The notes: generated by a model not told the origin, from the sequence alone. Numbered from the stretch's first letter, positions 53,118 through 62,330 are shown. The stretch: 64,000 nucleotides of DNA from Pedobacter changchengzhani (GCF_004354365.1 NZ_SJCY01000001.1:124001-188000), one strand, 5' to 3'. Numbers and translations are program-made.

Positions 53118-53168
53118 AAAAGTTACTAACTCTAAATAACCACATCGCTATTAGAGTTAGTAACTTTT
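53118..53168. terminator. AAAAGTTACTAACTCTA hairpin, copy 1
   Basis: 17-bp perfect stem AAAAGTTACTAACTCTA (53118-53134) / TAGAGTTAGTAACTTTT (53152-53168). Second copy 105 bases downstream. Confidence 0.75.
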
Positions 53169-53223
53169 ATTTATTACTAAACCCATGGTTGGTATCTCAC
53201 CGAAAATTTTCACCATCTTATAA

Positions 53224-53272
53224 AAAGTTACTAACTCTAAATAACTACAGCGCTATTAGAGTTAGTAACTTT
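53224..53272. terminator. AAAGTTACTAACTCTA hairpin, copy 2
   Basis: 16-bp perfect stem (53224-53239 / 53257-53272) nearly identical to copy 1, with its right end 4 bases from the stop of the TonB receptor on the minus strand. On that strand it is followed by A/T-rich sequence, so it is the likely terminator of the receptor operon. Confidence 0.78.
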
Positions 53273-53275
53273 GCA

Positions 53276-55591
53276 TTATTTCACCAAAGCAAAAGGAATG
53301 TACAACCCAAAAGTAATATTCCTTCCAGTATTGTAAACGCCCAAATTTGGGTTTTCCGAGTCAAAACGACCTGGTTTGAACCTGCTCAGTGCATCGTAAT
53401 ATTTCTGATTAAGTAAGTTATTACCAGATACTGAAAGCTTTATAGGTTGTTTGCCCAAGTTAAATGTAGCGCCAATACCTGCGTTAAGCAAAGTATAACC
53501 ACTCGTTTTTGTTTCAAAAATATCATCAACTCTGTTTTGTTTAAATGCCGAATTAATACCTACAGATAAATAAGCATCATTTGTGCCTTTCAACTTTGGC
53601 TCAAAGCGTAAATTATTTCGCAAACTTGCTGCAGGAATAAAAGATAGGGGCTTGTTTAGGCTTTCATTCTGCGCATGCACATACCCAAAAGTATTTTCGA
53701 AGTGAAGAAATGGCACTGGGTGGATAGTCAAACTCGCTTCCGCACCATATAGGTTAGCATTAACCTGTCCATAGCGGTAAACTGGAAAATCAGTACCGTC
53801 TACATCTTTTAGCTCGCCGTTATTTGATGCATAAATATAGTTATGGATATAATTGTTATAGATGCTCGCAGTCGCACTCACTATTTTGGTATCATAATCT
53901 ATCTCTGCATCAATTTGAAAACTTTGTTCTGGAGATAGACCTGAATTACCAATTTCGTACCTAAATGTGCCTTCATGCACACCATTTGAACCTAATTCGG
54001 CAGGATTTGGTGCTCTAAAAGCAGAACCCGCATTTGCCTTAAGATTCCATTCTTTACTAAACTGGTGCGTAAAACCCAACGCTCCACTTACATTTGAAAA
54101 TTTATTGCTAAATCCCGCAAAACGTTCCTCTCCGTTATCTACAAGCTGTTTTCCATCATTTTTTCTAAAATCGTAGCGGGCACCAAAATTTAAAGTATTG
54201 CTGGTCCAGTTTTTCTTTATATACGCAAATGCGCCAATTCCGAAACTGTCGTAAGCTGGAACAAGAAATTCGATGCCTTTATTTTGGCTATGTGCATCTT
54301 CCATGCTTAAGCCAAAAACAGGTTGCCAGCCATTTATTTCATTAATATAATATTTTAAGTCTGCTGTATATGTTTTAAGATCGAAAAACAGCGTTGGGTT
54401 AGGTCCATCCAACTCACGGCGTTGATTGCGCTGATAACCTAAATCTGCTTTCAAATAGCCATCACCTAAAATAATGTTATTGTTTAATGCTATTTTAAAA
54501 TGTCTAATGTCTTGCCGTGGATAACTTAGATCGCGATTTCTATAATCCTGATTCGTAAAAGCGCTACCGTCTTCTTTCACAAAATTACCATCAGCATCTA
54601 AATTTGGCTCATAAAAACCAATATTATTACGGAAGTTAGAAACATTTAAATGCGAATAGCCCCAGCTTTTATTTAAGCCGACCATACCACTCAAATCAGT
54701 TTCGTTAAACCCCGAATTTGGAAAATAGTTTACTGGTGTTTTAAAAGAGTAAGCATTTTTATAAGTCCCTCTGGCTCTCCAAACAAAGCCATTCTCGTTG
54801 CCATTTACCATTAAAGAATTTGCAGTTAGGCCGTTATTGGTAGCATAATTACTAATGAATTCGCCGTTAATTTCGCCCTGCGGACCAGCGTTTGGAGCCA
54901 ATAAGTTAATAACACCACCCAACGCATCAGAACCATACATTAAAGATGCTGCGCCTCTTAGAACTTCAACCCGATCTGACTTGAATTGATCAATTTCAAT
55001 TCCATGTTCATCGCCCCATTGTTGCCCTTGTTGTTTTATGCCGTTATCCAAAGTCACAATTCGGTTATAGCCTAAACCTCTTATTACAGGTTTAGAAATT
55101 GATGGTCCAGTAGTAATTTCCGAAACGCCCGGAATTTTAGTTAATGCATCAATCAAATTATTAGAAGGTGCTAACAATTGAGCTTTGTTTAAAACTGCTG
55201 ATGATGAACTATTCCTTTTGCTCGTACTGCTTATTAAAGTGCCTGTAATTACAATTTCCTTCGCTTCAATGGCCGTAGGTTCAAGCTCGAAATGGAGGTT
55301 TTCTCCGGTAGAAAAGTTTACACTTTTAGTGGCTGTTTTATAACCAATGTAGCGCACCTCGACTAAATAAATCCCTTTTGCAGGCAGATTTCTTAACGAA
55401 AATTCGCCGTTTTTATCGGTTACTGCGGTTACTTTTAAATCGGGAATATAAATGGTTGCACCTGGTAAAGTTTGGTTTGTACCAACTTCGGTAACTTTTC
55501 CATTAATGTCTTTTAAAGCAGATGCAAATATTGGGTTGCTAAATAATAATGTATATAGAATTACAAAGCCTAATAGCTGTAATTTTTTCAT
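53276..55591 (-). CDS. TonB-dependent receptor
   Basis: A 771-residue outer-membrane receptor: signal peptide (about 1-24), carboxypeptidase-regulatory-like domain (about 28-110, DINGKVTEVGTNQTLPGATI), plug domain (about 120-225, LTKIPGVSEITTGPSISKPV and RVEVLRGAASLMYGSDALGG) and a 22-strand barrel to the C-terminus. DEHGIEIDQFKSDRVEVLRG is typical of receptors for metal chelates such as zinc, copper or iron. A small His/Cys-rich protein gene directly upstream on the same strand supports a metal substrate (inference). Confidence 0.93.
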   Translation of the reverse strand: MKKLQLLGFVILYTLLFSNPIFASALKDINGKVTEVGTNQTLPGATIYIPDLKVTAVTDKNGEFSLRNLPAKGIYLVEVRYIGYKTATKSVNFSTGENLHFELEPTAIEAKEIVITGTLISSTSKRNSSSSAVLNKAQLLAPSNNLIDALTKIPGVSEITTGPSISKPVIRGLGYNRIVTLDNGIKQQGQQWGDEHGIEIDQFKSDRVEVLRGAASLMYGSDALGGVINLLAPNAGPQGEINGEFISNYATNNGLTANSLMVNGNENGFVWRARGTYKNAYSFKTPVNYFPNSGFNETDLSGMVGLNKSWGYSHLNVSNFRNNIGFYEPNLDADGNFVKEDGSAFTNQDYRNRDLSYPRQDIRHFKIALNNNIILGDGYLKADLGYQRNQRRELDGPNPTLFFDLKTYTADLKYYINEINGWQPVFGLSMEDAHSQNKGIEFLVPAYDSFGIGAFAYIKKNWTSNTLNFGARYDFRKNDGKQLVDNGEERFAGFSNKFSNVSGALGFTHQFSKEWNLKANAGSAFRAPNPAELGSNGVHEGTFRYEIGNSGLSPEQSFQIDAEIDYDTKIVSATASIYNNYIHNYIYASNNGELKDVDGTDFPVYRYGQVNANLYGAEASLTIHPVPFLHFENTFGYVHAQNESLNKPLSFIPAASLRNNLRFEPKLKGTNDAYLSVGINSAFKQNRVDDIFETKTSGYTLLNAGIGATFNLGKQPIKLSVSGNNLLNQKYYDALSRFKPGRFDSENPNLGVYNTGRNITFGLYIPFALVK

Positions 55592-55703
55592 AAAATGAGA
55601 TAATTTTAAATGATAGAAATAGCCGAAAATTAAAGCACAATAAAATTGTACGATTAATTCAGCATAAAATTGATAGAAAACGCGAACGTTTTTTTAGGAA
55701 AGT

Positions 55704-56036
55704 TTAAGCAATTGGCGGACCACGTAAAGAAGTATGCTTTAATTCTACGTAAGTATTTTTAAGTACAGGTACAGCAATGCCGAAAATTTTAACGGAAAGG
55801 AAAACCCTGTAAATATTATGCGCTTGTACGTAGTTTTTTTCGAAACCAGCATGGCAAATGAAACAATTATCTGCGTGTGCCTTTACATGGCTTACGTGAT
55901 GACAGTTGGTTTCTTGTTGCGAAGTTGGAATTTCTTTATGATGGTGCAAAATGCTCCACGGCGTTAAAGCAATAGCAAAAACCACCAACATAAATGTTGA
56001 TAGGAGTAGATTTATACGTTTTGCATGCTTTTTCAA
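55704..56036 (-). CDS. Small His/Cys-rich membrane protein upstream of a TonB receptor
   Basis: A 110-residue protein with one N-terminal hydrophobic segment (about 8-27), then ILHHHKEIPTSQ, NCHHVSHVKAH and NCFICHAGFE, a set of His and CxxC residues that could bind metal, and a second hydrophobic stretch near residue 80. The ending SLRGPP is a recurrent C-terminus in small proteins found before TonB receptors in Bacteroidota. Function unknown; a role in sensing or handling a metal imported by the receptor is inference. Confidence 0.72.
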   Translation of the reverse strand: MKKHAKRINLLLSTFMLVVFAIALTPWSILHHHKEIPTSQQETNCHHVSHVKAHADNCFICHAGFEKNYVQAHNIYRVFLSVKIFGIAVPVLKNTYVELKHTSLRGPPIA

Positions 56037-56041
56037 TCTGC

Positions 56042-56049
56042 CAAAAGTA
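56042..56049 (-). promoter_or_regulatory. -7 promoter box
   Basis: On the minus strand TACTTTTG, full match to TAnnTTTG, 5 bases before the ATG at 56036; the His/Cys-rich gene and the receptor are probably transcribed from here. No clear TTTG at -33. Confidence 0.5.
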
Positions 56050-56305
56050 ATAAATAGTATTTAATTATCTATAAAGGTATTTTAATCCGATATTATAATG
56101 TTACTTTAAAATGAGATGTTCGCTATTGAAAATATGCGAACGGTTTAAGGGATTTTCCCTTCTTTTGCGTTGGTATGTTTGTTGCATGTATTGCTCTGAC
56201 CGAAGGCAACTTAATATAACCTGAACGTTATTAGTCTTTTTAGCTAAATTTGAAATAAATTAAGAAAGGAAAAAATGAGACAAAGGTTTTAAGAGATTTT
56301 AGAAT

Positions 56306-56464
56306 ATGAAGACTAAAAACATAGAAATAGAAAAAGAGTTTGACACAGTTGAAACCTTTAGAAAAATTAAGGATTCAATTTCAAAAGATTTGTCAGGAAA
56401 ATCTACAGAACAAATATTGGAATATTTAAGAATGAACAGCATGAAACTACAAGTCGAAAAATAG
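56306..56464 (+). CDS. Small antitoxin-like protein (52 residues)
   Basis: ATG 56306 to TAG 56464 encodes MKTKNIEIEKEFDTVETF and on to LEYLRMNSMKLQVEK. It is acidic, helical and has the length and feel of orphan antitoxins (FRKIKDSISKDLSGKSTEQI). No toxin frame is visible downstream within 190 bases. A weak call based on composition and pattern. The remaining gap 56037-56305 holds two small hairpins and no other gene. Confidence 0.45.
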   Translation: MKTKNIEIEKEFDTVETFRKIKDSISKDLSGKSTEQILEYLRMNSMKLQVEK

Positions 56465-56653
56465 CACTTCACACAACATCGAACTTATGCAAGAACGGCT
56501 GAACGGTGGTTTAAGGTTAGTTCATCAATTATTTACTTAATTTGGTACGGGGAACCAATGGTTTTTCAAGCAGTTCCACTTCTTCACAAATTTTCAAAAC
56601 AGTAGGTATAATCACCCATTTAGATAAGTAAGCCATAAATAAAAAGATAAATA

Positions 56654-57235
56654 ATGGATAGATTCTTGAAATTTCTTAAGAAAAACATTGTAAATACAAT
56701 TTTGCTGGTGCTTTTTGCCGTTTTATTTTTCGTGCCTGATGCAAAAGCATTTGTGTTAAAAGGATTCATTAATATTGGGCTTTTTTCGCCTGATATTAAG
56801 GAGGAGAAAACAGTAGTACCAGATTTAGATGGCATAAAGTTTAAAAACGCAAAAGGCGAAATAGTCGATTTAGGAGAATTAAAAGGAAAAGTTGTTTTTC
56901 TCAATTTCTGGGCAACATGGTGTCCGCCGTGCAGGGCCGAAATGCCATCTATTAACAAATTATACACGCAGTTTAAAGATGATGCGGATGTGGTTTTTAT
57001 TTTTGTAGATGGCGATGGTGATCTACCAAAAGCAAATGCTTTTATGAAGGCTCGAAATTATCAAATGCCGGTATTTAAGGCAGAAAGCAATGTGCCGAAT
57101 CAAATATTTTCGGGCTCACTGCCAACCACTGTTATTTTTGATAAACAAGGTAGAATATCGCTAAAACATGAGGGAATGGCCGATTACAGCAGTAAAAAAA
57201 TTATTGATTTTTTAATGAAGTTAAAGGCTGGATAG
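56654..57235 (+). CDS. TlpA-like thioredoxin-fold protein
   Basis: A 193-residue protein with an N-terminal membrane anchor (about 12-32) and a periplasmic thioredoxin domain. Active site WCPPCRAEMPS with the CPPC motif, preceded by VFLNFWATW; the cis-Pro region is LPTTVIFDKQG. TlpA/ResA-type proteins reduce periplasmic disulfides, for instance in cytochrome c maturation. A real reducing partner is not adjacent. Confidence 0.9.
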   Translation: MDRFLKFLKKNIVNTILLVLFAVLFFVPDAKAFVLKGFINIGLFSPDIKEEKTVVPDLDGIKFKNAKGEIVDLGELKGKVVFLNFWATWCPPCRAEMPSINKLYTQFKDDADVVFIFVDGDGDLPKANAFMKARNYQMPVFKAESNVPNQIFSGSLPTTVIFDKQGRISLKHEGMADYSSKKIIDFLMKLKAG

Positions 57236-57360
57236 GGTTTTTTGATCCATTAATGTAGTTCGATTATCCGCTATAGAAATGTAGTATTTAACTTTTAGAA
57301 AGGAATATTCGATTGACCAACAGGGGTTATTAGCACAAACTTTCGTAAATAAACCTGATC

Positions 57361-57425
57361 GAGGCGGTAGCTCCCGATTCGATAACTATCGGATTTTTAT
57401 CGGGACTATAGCAAAGAGCAGGGCT
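57361..57425 (+). repeat. Hairpin element, possible divergent copy E3
   Basis: GAGGCGGTAGC, stem TCCCGAT (57372-57378) / ATCGGGA (57399-57405), then CTATAGCAAAGAGC. The right flank aligns with ATACAGCGGACAGC of copy E2 at most positions, so it may belong to the same family with a third, unrelated stem. It sits in the gap before the nucleoid protein gene, which holds no other feature than a -7 box. Confidence 0.5.
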
Positions 57426-57520
57426 GTCGCAACCGAAGAACTACTGCTGTTGGTTTTCCAAGAGAAAAATTGATTTATTTTAGCACACTTTAATTTTAAT
57501 CTATATTTAATTGCTTTCAT

Positions 57521-57528
57521 TACTTTTG
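57521..57528 (+). promoter_or_regulatory. -7 promoter box
   Basis: TACTTTTG, full match to the consensus, 4 bases before the ATG at 57533. Confidence 0.55.
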
Positions 57529-57532
57529 CGAT

Positions 57533-58591
57533 ATGATTTCATTTTTCGAAGCCTCGCTTAAGCAACTTTCTATTCACCATACTGGCAATAAATTAGTTGA
57601 AGAATATTACAAACTATCTGATGCGCCTTTGAATATTGATGATGAAACGCTCAGTAACTTGTTAATGCAATATTTCTTAAAGCCTTTCGAAAAGGTGAAC
57701 GAAGTATTCCGCTTTTACCACCCAAATGATAATTTGCAATTGAATGAGGTTTATCACTTTGTGAACGAAATTTTCGAAAACAACGAACTTTTTCACGAAG
57801 ACTCGCAACAGCTTGCGAAGCATTTATATGATGTAGCCAACCACCCAAAAATTAAATCGGGCGAATTATATGTGGCCTATTTTGAAAAGGTACAAATTGA
57901 AGGCGAGCAGTTGGATTGTGTGGGAATTTTTAAATCAGAAAATAAAGAAACCTACTTAAAAGTTTATCCCGAGCTTGATGGCTTTGGCGTAAGCTACGAA
58001 CAGGAAGCGATAAGCATAAACAAGTTAGATAAAGGTTGTTTAATTTTTAATGTGGATAAAGAAGAAGGGTATAAAGTTTTAGTGCTCGATCAATCTAAAA
58101 GTAACAATGAAAGTGCGGTATATTGGAAAGATGAATTTTTGAAGCTTAAAATTAGGAATGATAGTTATAACCAAACCAATAACGTTTTGGGTGTTTATAA
58201 AAGCTTTGTAACTCAAAAATTAGACGATGATTATGAAATTAGCAAAGCCGATAAGATTGATCTGCTAAACCGATCTATGAAATATTTTAAAGAGAAGGAA
58301 ACTTTTGATATTGAAGAATTTAGCAATGAGGTAATTGGAAATGCAGCGGGAATAGAATCGTTTAAAAATTATAAAAAAAATTACGAAGAAGAATATGAAT
58401 CGCCTATTGCTGATGTTTTTGAAATTGCAGAATCTGCGGTAAAAAAACAGGCGCGGGCGTATAAAAGCGTTTTAAAATTGGATAAAAACTTTCATATTTA
58501 TATTCATGGAAATAAGGATATGATCGAAAAAGGATACGACGACGATAAATCGATGAATTTTTATAAAGTATATTTTAGAGAAGAGGAGTAG
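57533..58591 (+). CDS. Nucleoid-associated protein (NdpA/YejK family)
   Basis: A 352-residue cytoplasmic protein. SFFEASLKQLSIHHTGNKLV at the start, the middle SGELYVAYFEKVQIEGEQLD and LVLDQSKSNNESAVYWKDEF, and the C-terminal DIEEFSNEVIGNAAGIESF match the bacterial nucleoid-associated NdpA family. Its exact role is unclear. The -7 box lies 4 bases before the ATG, so the mRNA may be leaderless. Confidence 0.88.
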   Translation: MISFFEASLKQLSIHHTGNKLVEEYYKLSDAPLNIDDETLSNLLMQYFLKPFEKVNEVFRFYHPNDNLQLNEVYHFVNEIFENNELFHEDSQQLAKHLYDVANHPKIKSGELYVAYFEKVQIEGEQLDCVGIFKSENKETYLKVYPELDGFGVSYEQEAISINKLDKGCLIFNVDKEEGYKVLVLDQSKSNNESAVYWKDEFLKLKIRNDSYNQTNNVLGVYKSFVTQKLDDDYEISKADKIDLLNRSMKYFKEKETFDIEEFSNEVIGNAAGIESFKNYKKNYEEEYESPIADVFEIAESAVKKQARAYKSVLKLDKNFHIYIHGNKDMIEKGYDDDKSMNFYKVYFREEE

Positions 58592-58665
58592 TGATCAGTT
58601 GACAGTTAACGGTGCCAACCAATAAACTAACCAACTAAAAAACTAATCAACAAACCAACGAAAGC

Positions 58666-59646
58666 ATGATCAATCAGTTTAGAAAACTTAATCCTATTAA
58701 CCTTGTTTTATTATTGGGTTATGCTTTTTTCATGCGTATCTCTATTTTTCTTGAACTGCCAGCGAAATTAAATTTTGATTTCTTTGAGCCTTTTGCACGC
58801 CTATTAATTAATGTGCCAATTGGCAATTCACTTTCTCCTACTGCTAATATTTGCATTGCCACTATCTTTATTTATATACAGGCACTTATTTTTAATAGCG
58901 TTATCAATAACCATAACCTGCTTGCTAAAACTAGTTTTTTGCCCGGGCTTATGTTTGTTACGGGCACAAGTTTGTTTATGCCTTTTATGGTTTTGAGTCC
59001 GGCTTTACTATGTAATTTTCTTTTAATATGGATTATTGATAAATTTTTGAAGTTGGGTAAAACGGCCAACTCCGTTACCATGGTTTTCGATATTGGGATG
59101 ATTATCGGTATTGGCACTTTAATGTACTTTCCGTTTGTTGCAATGCTGTTGATGATATTTTTGTCGTTATTGCTATTTCGTCCTTTTAATTGGCGCGAAT
59201 GGATCTCTGGTTTAGTAGGCTTTATTACTATATTTTTCTTTTTAGCCGTTTGGTATTATTGGAATGATAATTTAACTTTATTTTATAAAATTTGGAAACC
59301 TTTAGGCAATAAATTCCCTTCAGTTTTTACCATTAACTACAAGGATTATTTATCTCTTGTTCCGGTTTCCATTATTATATTATTGGCATCATTACAGTTG
59401 AGAGAGAATTTTTTCCGCAGTTTTATAAACACTAGAAAAGCTTTCCAACTCTTGTTTTTTATGTTTTTGATTGCGGGTGCAAGCTTTTACCTAAAACCCG
59501 ATTTTAGATTATGGCACTTTTTACTGTGCGTTGCGCCTGCTGCAGTGATACTTGCGTACTACTTCAGCAACGCTAAAAAACGTTGGTTTTACGAAACTTT
59601 GTTTGTGCTATTTGTGCTCTCAGTACAGTATTTTCTGTTTGTTTAA
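58666..59646 (+). CDS. DUF6427 family membrane protein
   Basis: A 326-residue inner-membrane protein with about nine hydrophobic helices. The start FRKLNPINLVLLLGYAFFMR and later FRPFNWREWISGLVGFITI look like the DUF6427 family of Bacteroidota, function unknown. It follows a low-complexity stretch of repeated AACCAAC words (58605-58655). Confidence 0.82.
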   Translation: MINQFRKLNPINLVLLLGYAFFMRISIFLELPAKLNFDFFEPFARLLINVPIGNSLSPTANICIATIFIYIQALIFNSVINNHNLLAKTSFLPGLMFVTGTSLFMPFMVLSPALLCNFLLIWIIDKFLKLGKTANSVTMVFDIGMIIGIGTLMYFPFVAMLLMIFLSLLLFRPFNWREWISGLVGFITIFFFLAVWYYWNDNLTLFYKIWKPLGNKFPSVFTINYKDYLSLVPVSIIILLASLQLRENFFRSFINTRKAFQLLFFMFLIAGASFYLKPDFRLWHFLLCVAPAAVILAYYFSNAKKRWFYETLFVLFVLSVQYFLFV

Positions 59647-59732
59647 CCTTTTTTAACAAAATGTTACCCTAAAACTTGTTAAAGATTAATAGCTTTGTGA
59701 AATGAAGTTTGGAGTAGTTTTTTCTCGGCCAA

Positions 59733-60464
59733 ATGCATAAGCTTAGCATAGATGTTGGTAATACAGCCACAAAAATTGCTATTTTTGTAAATCGAGAAAT
59801 GATTAATTATCAACGATTTAGCAATTTTAATATAACGGATTTAACGGAAATAGTTAAGAAGTTTAATGTTAAAAAATCTATAATCAGCAGTGTTGATGAA
59901 GACATAACCAACCTGGAAATTTTTTTAAAATTAAATACAGATTATACCCGTTTTACTACTTTATTGTGCCACGGGATACACAATAAATACAAAACACCAC
60001 AAACTTTAGGATTAGATAGGTGGGCTGCGGTAATTGCAGCAAAAAGTATATACAAAGATTCTGCAAATTTGGTTATTGATGCAGGCAGCTGTATTTCTTA
60101 CGATTACTTAAACACTGCACACGAATATTTCGGTGGTAGTATTAGTCCGGGAATTAACATGCGCTTTAAAGCCATGAACGATTACACTGGGCGTTTGCCT
60201 TTATTGGTGTTAAATGATAAATTGCCAATACCCGAAGGGGTGGATACGGAAACGGCCATGCAAAATGGTGTTTTGCAGGGTGTGATAAATGAAATAGAAG
60301 GCTATATTGGCCTAAACAATAAAAAAACTAGTGCCTTAAATGTGATTTTAACAGGTGGCGATGCAACGTTTTTGTATAAGCAATTACAAAACAGCATATT
60401 TGCGCCTCAAATAGTTATAGATCCGTATTTGGTTTTAAAAGGATTAAATGAAGTTATTGCATAA
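59733..60464 (+). CDS. coaX: Type III pantothenate kinase
   Basis: A 243-residue CoA-biosynthesis enzyme. N-terminal DVGNTATKIAIF (phosphate loop), TLGLDRWAAVIAA, VIDAGSCISYDY and GGSISPGINMRFKAM with the substrate-binding region are the CoaX motifs. A perfect -7 box TAGCTTTG at 59690-59697 precedes it, with a 12-codon frame at 59702-59740 overlapping its start. The stop lies one base before the next gene. Confidence 0.93.
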   Translation: MHKLSIDVGNTATKIAIFVNREMINYQRFSNFNITDLTEIVKKFNVKKSIISSVDEDITNLEIFLKLNTDYTRFTTLLCHGIHNKYKTPQTLGLDRWAAVIAAKSIYKDSANLVIDAGSCISYDYLNTAHEYFGGSISPGINMRFKAMNDYTGRLPLLVLNDKLPIPEGVDTETAMQNGVLQGVINEIEGYIGLNNKKTSALNVILTGGDATFLYKQLQNSIFAPQIVIDPYLVLKGLNEVIA

Positions 60465-60465
60465 A

Positions 60466-61755
60466 ATGTCTAAAAAATTAAGTTTTATTACAACCATACT
60501 CCTAATCGTTTGTGGTTCAATTGCTCAAGCACAGGTTACTACATCATCGCCATATTCTCGTTATGGTTTAGGCAATCTAAGCGGTTCACTTTTACCACAA
60601 TTGCGTGCAATGGGTGGTATTTCAACTGCGGTAAATAAGGTAAGTGGGTTTAATTATATCAATATGCAAAACCCGAGTTCTTACGCTGATATTACATTAA
60701 CCACTATTGATATGGGCATGAGCACGAGTTTAACAAGTTTAAGCAAAGGTTCGTTAAGCGAAAATAATTTCAATGCAACTTTTTCTCATTTGGCTTTTGC
60801 TTTTCCAGTTACAAAGCGTTCGGGTATAAGTTTTGGCTTACTTCCCTATTCAGATTTGGGTTATAGCAATAGAAATACTACAAAAATTGATACCATGTCG
60901 GTTGATCAGATTTATCAAGGTGAGGGTGGTTTATCAAAAGCTTATTTGGGTTACGGATACCGTTTCGGCGATCATTTTAGAATTGGAGGTAATGTAGAAT
61001 ACATTTTTGGTAATTTGCAAAACACCCGTTCAACCGAATACGTGTCGCCTGGTGCTGTAAATTCTCGTATTCAAGATAAGAACAGTGTTGGTGGTTTAAG
61101 TTATTCGTACGGGTTGCAGTACGATTTTAAATTAGCAGCTAAAACCACTTTAACGATAGGCTATTCTGGTAGTACTGCAAGTAAAATAAATTCGCTTCAA
61201 TCTAACTACGTTACGCAATACCTGGTTACGGCGGGTGCAGAAGGTACAGCGCTTGATACTTTGAGTAGTTTCGAAAAGGCAAAATCTAGTTTAAAACTTC
61301 CGTTAATCCATAATTTTGGAATCTCAATACAGCAGAATAATAAGTGGTTGGTTGGGGCTGATTTTAGGATGGGCGACTGGTCTAAATTGCAAATAAACAA
61401 CGTAAACCAAGGTTTGCAAAATAGCTACGGCGCATCACTCGGTGCACAAATTACCCCCGATATTTCTTCTTATAACAATTACTTTAAAAGAGTTGATTAC
61501 CGTTTTGGTGTAAACTACGATAAAACCTACGTGCAGATAAATAATCAAGATATTAAGCAAATGGGCGTATCGTTAGGTTTTGGCTTTCCATTGCCATCTG
61601 CGCAAGGTGGTTTATCTTTTTATAAAGTAAATTTTACCACAGAGTTAGGCCAGCGTGGTACGTTAGATAATAATTTGGTGAAAGAAAAATTCATTAATTT
61701 TCGTTTAGGCTTCACTTTAAACGATACTTGGTTCCGTAAATACAGGGTAGATTAA
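60466..61755 (+). CDS. Outer-membrane barrel protein next to lptC
   Basis: 429 residues from ATG 60466 (MSKKLSFITTILLIVCGSIA), with a signal peptide ending near AQA. The mature part has TTSSPYSRYGLGNLSG and beta-rich strands, resembling the FadL/PorV-like barrels found in sphingobacteria at this location. Role unknown; its place between coaX and lptC suggests an envelope function. The stop overlaps the lptC start by one base. Confidence 0.8.
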   Translation: MSKKLSFITTILLIVCGSIAQAQVTTSSPYSRYGLGNLSGSLLPQLRAMGGISTAVNKVSGFNYINMQNPSSYADITLTTIDMGMSTSLTSLSKGSLSENNFNATFSHLAFAFPVTKRSGISFGLLPYSDLGYSNRNTTKIDTMSVDQIYQGEGGLSKAYLGYGYRFGDHFRIGGNVEYIFGNLQNTRSTEYVSPGAVNSRIQDKNSVGGLSYSYGLQYDFKLAAKTTLTIGYSGSTASKINSLQSNYVTQYLVTAGAEGTALDTLSSFEKAKSSLKLPLIHNFGISIQQNNKWLVGADFRMGDWSKLQINNVNQGLQNSYGASLGAQITPDISSYNNYFKRVDYRFGVNYDKTYVQINNQDIKQMGVSLGFGFPLPSAQGGLSFYKVNFTTELGQRGTLDNNLVKEKFINFRLGFTLNDTWFRKYRVD

Positions 61756-62330
61756 TGAAAATAAAAACATTTTTTAGTTTCAGCGCTTTTCTGGCAGTCG
61801 TATTATTGGTTGCTTGTTCTGGTGATGAATTGAAAAATGTAAACTCTATTTCTGCAAAAAAAATAACTTTTTCCAAAGATAGGACCGAAGGTGTTGAGAT
61901 TATTTATAGTGATTCTGCACGTGTAAAAGGAAAAGGTACAGCTCCGATTTTGGATAAGATAACACCATCCGATGGGAGTATTTACGAAGAGATGCCAAAA
62001 GGCGTGAAAATAGATTTTTACGATGTAAAGGGAGCGTTATCGGGCACATTGGTAAGTGATTATGCCATTAGAAGGGAAAGCGAACAAAAAACTACTTTTA
62101 CCAAAAACGTGGTTGTAAATAATGTTAAAGGCGATAAGTTTAGTTCAGAAGAGTTAATTTGGGATGAAGGGAAGAAGCTATTCTATTCTAACCAAAGGGT
62201 TTATGTAACTACACCCGATGGAAATAATGTAGATGGCATGAATTTCGAAGCACCGCAAGATTTTAGTTCGTACCGACTTACACAAGGCAGTGGAGCGGTA
62301 AATATGAAAGAGGGTTTATCTCCTCAATAA
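61755..62330 (+). CDS. lptC: LPS export protein LptC
   Basis: A 191-residue protein with a lipobox LLVACSGDE and a beta-jellyroll-type body: TEGVEIIYSDSARVKGKGTA, MPKGVKIDFYDVKGALSGTL, KTTFTKNVVVNN and KLFYSNQRVYVTTPDG. LptC couples the LptBFG ATPase to the periplasmic LptA bridge for lipopolysaccharide export. Here the N-terminus is a lipoprotein signal instead of a membrane helix, as seen in Bacteroidota. Confidence 0.88.
   Translation: MKIKTFFSFSAFLAVVLLVACSGDELKNVNSISAKKITFSKDRTEGVEIIYSDSARVKGKGTAPILDKITPSDGSIYEEMPKGVKIDFYDVKGALSGTLVSDYAIRRESEQKTTFTKNVVVNNVKGDKFSSEELIWDEGKKLFYSNQRVYVTTPDGNNVDGMNFEAPQDFSSYRLTQGSGAVNMKEGLSPQ

Noticed and set aside
56118..56161. Hairpins upstream of the His/Cys-rich gene as a riboswitch
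   Set aside because: They lie upstream of the -7 box, so they would not be in the transcript, and no known riboswitch core is visible.
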